From NCBI GenBank assembly GCA_016218275.1, contig JACREK010000015.1, positions 1 to 5,454 of the forward strand: a DNA stretch of 5,454 nucleotides, given 5' to 3'. The translations under genes and the position numbers were made by a program. The stretch is from Candidatus Gottesmanbacteria bacterium (lineage in GTDB: Bacteria > Patescibacteriota > Microgenomatia > 2-02-FULL-39-11). The notes under the pieces were generated by a model, which worked only from the letters and a program-made list of their open reading frames with translations, did not search any database and was not told the DNA's origin. Shown one piece after another: positions 5,186 through 5,454 of the stretch (positions within the stretch are counted from its first letter, which is position 1; each line of letters opens with the position of its first letter).

Positions 5186-5454
5186 TTAAATTTTTCTTAT
5201 GTTTGGTTTATTTATCATATCCTCCACTATCTGCCAACGGCGCTTCTTCACTGTATGTGGCACATCATCTTTGAAAGATTTGTGCGCTGCGGTCAATGGT
5301 CTATCTGAATACATGGCGATATAGGCTTTATAAAAACCTACTCTTTTTGCTAAATCTACGGTGTCTAAGAATTCCTCATCTGTCTCACCGCAAAATCCAA
5401 CAATTATATCGGTACTTATCTTCAAATTTTCAATTTTCAATTTTAAATTTTCAA
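5186..5454 (-). CDS. miaB: tRNA-2-methylthio-N6-dimethylallyladenosine synthase MiaB, C-terminal part (5' end outside window)
   Basis: MiaB is a radical-SAM iron-sulfur enzyme that adds a methylthio group to i6A37 of tRNA, using the product of MiaA. Only the end of the gene is in view; the frame is open to the window edge. The visible 89 residues cover the late radical-SAM barrel: STDIIVGFCGETDEEF (TDIIVGFPGET in the family, here Pro to Cys) and MYSDRPLTAA (YSPRPGT in the family). A Lys/Arg-rich helix follows, and the protein ends at NKPNIRKI. The usual C-terminal TRAM domain of about 60-70 residues, which binds tRNA, is missing; the stop lies six bases from the end of the repeat element. The Glu-Asn-Leu-Lys repeats before STDII come from a 7-nt repeat array. 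The neighbour miaA supports MiaB over the related methylthiotransferase MtaB. Confidence 0.85.
   Translation of the reverse strand, partial: ENLKLKIENLKISTDIIVGFCGETDEEFLDTVDLAKRVGFYKAYIAMYSDRPLTAAHKSFKDDVPHTVKKRRWQIVEDMINKPNIRKI
5427..5454. repeat. Heptanucleotide repeat array inside miaB, running off the window
   Basis: Four consecutive 7-nt units, TTTTCAA, TTTTCAA, TTTTAAA, TTTTCAA, reach the window edge. On the minus strand they encode ENLKLKIENLK, a seven-residue periodicity, directly before the conserved STDIIVGF strand of the radical-SAM domain. Confidence 0.75.

Overview
The window most likely comes from a Candidate Phyla Radiation (Patescibacteria) genome. The reasons are the short AT-rich genes, a small secreted two-helix pilin-like protein of the kind common in that group, a compact miaB-miaA-AI-2E permease gene row, and many short palindromic repeats lodged in and between genes. 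All identifiable stop codons are TAA and the ORFs read through in the standard code. The lineage call is inference from gene content and not a phylogenetic result.

Layout. Positions 1-108 are a GC-rich segment of unknown identity that can form a strong hairpin and a possible pseudoknot. On the minus strand, 1919 down to 109 is a two-gene [NiFe]-hydrogenase unit: a short small subunit with four cysteines, then a large subunit. The large-subunit reading frame stops at a TAA (178-180). The missing C-terminal nickel-binding motif (DPCMSCASH) follows in the same frame at 109-177, so the gene is interrupted by exactly one in-frame stop. A short divergent promoter region (1920-1981) separates this unit from a plus-strand pilin-like membrane protein (1982-2362).

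Next is rnpB, the RNA of RNase P, on the plus strand (2481-2992), with an extended -10 promoter placed exactly for its 5' end. It is 512 nt, long for a bacterial A-type RNA. The extra length includes palindromic inserts, one of them in the J2/4 junction next to the catalytic helix P4.

On the minus strand, 5454 down to 3022 holds a probable operon: miaB (its 5' part lies outside the window; it ends without a TRAM domain), a 172-bp repeat element with terminal inverted repeats, miaA, and an AI-2E family permease 6 bp after miaA. MiaB and MiaA act in sequence on A37 of tRNA (isopentenylation, then methylthiolation), and RNase P matures tRNA 5' ends, so this half is mostly tRNA maturation. The same palindrome core occurs in rnpB and inside miaA. 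Arrays of an AT-rich 7-nt unit lie in frame inside both miaA and miaB. The window is therefore a good example of small repeats colonising essential genes.
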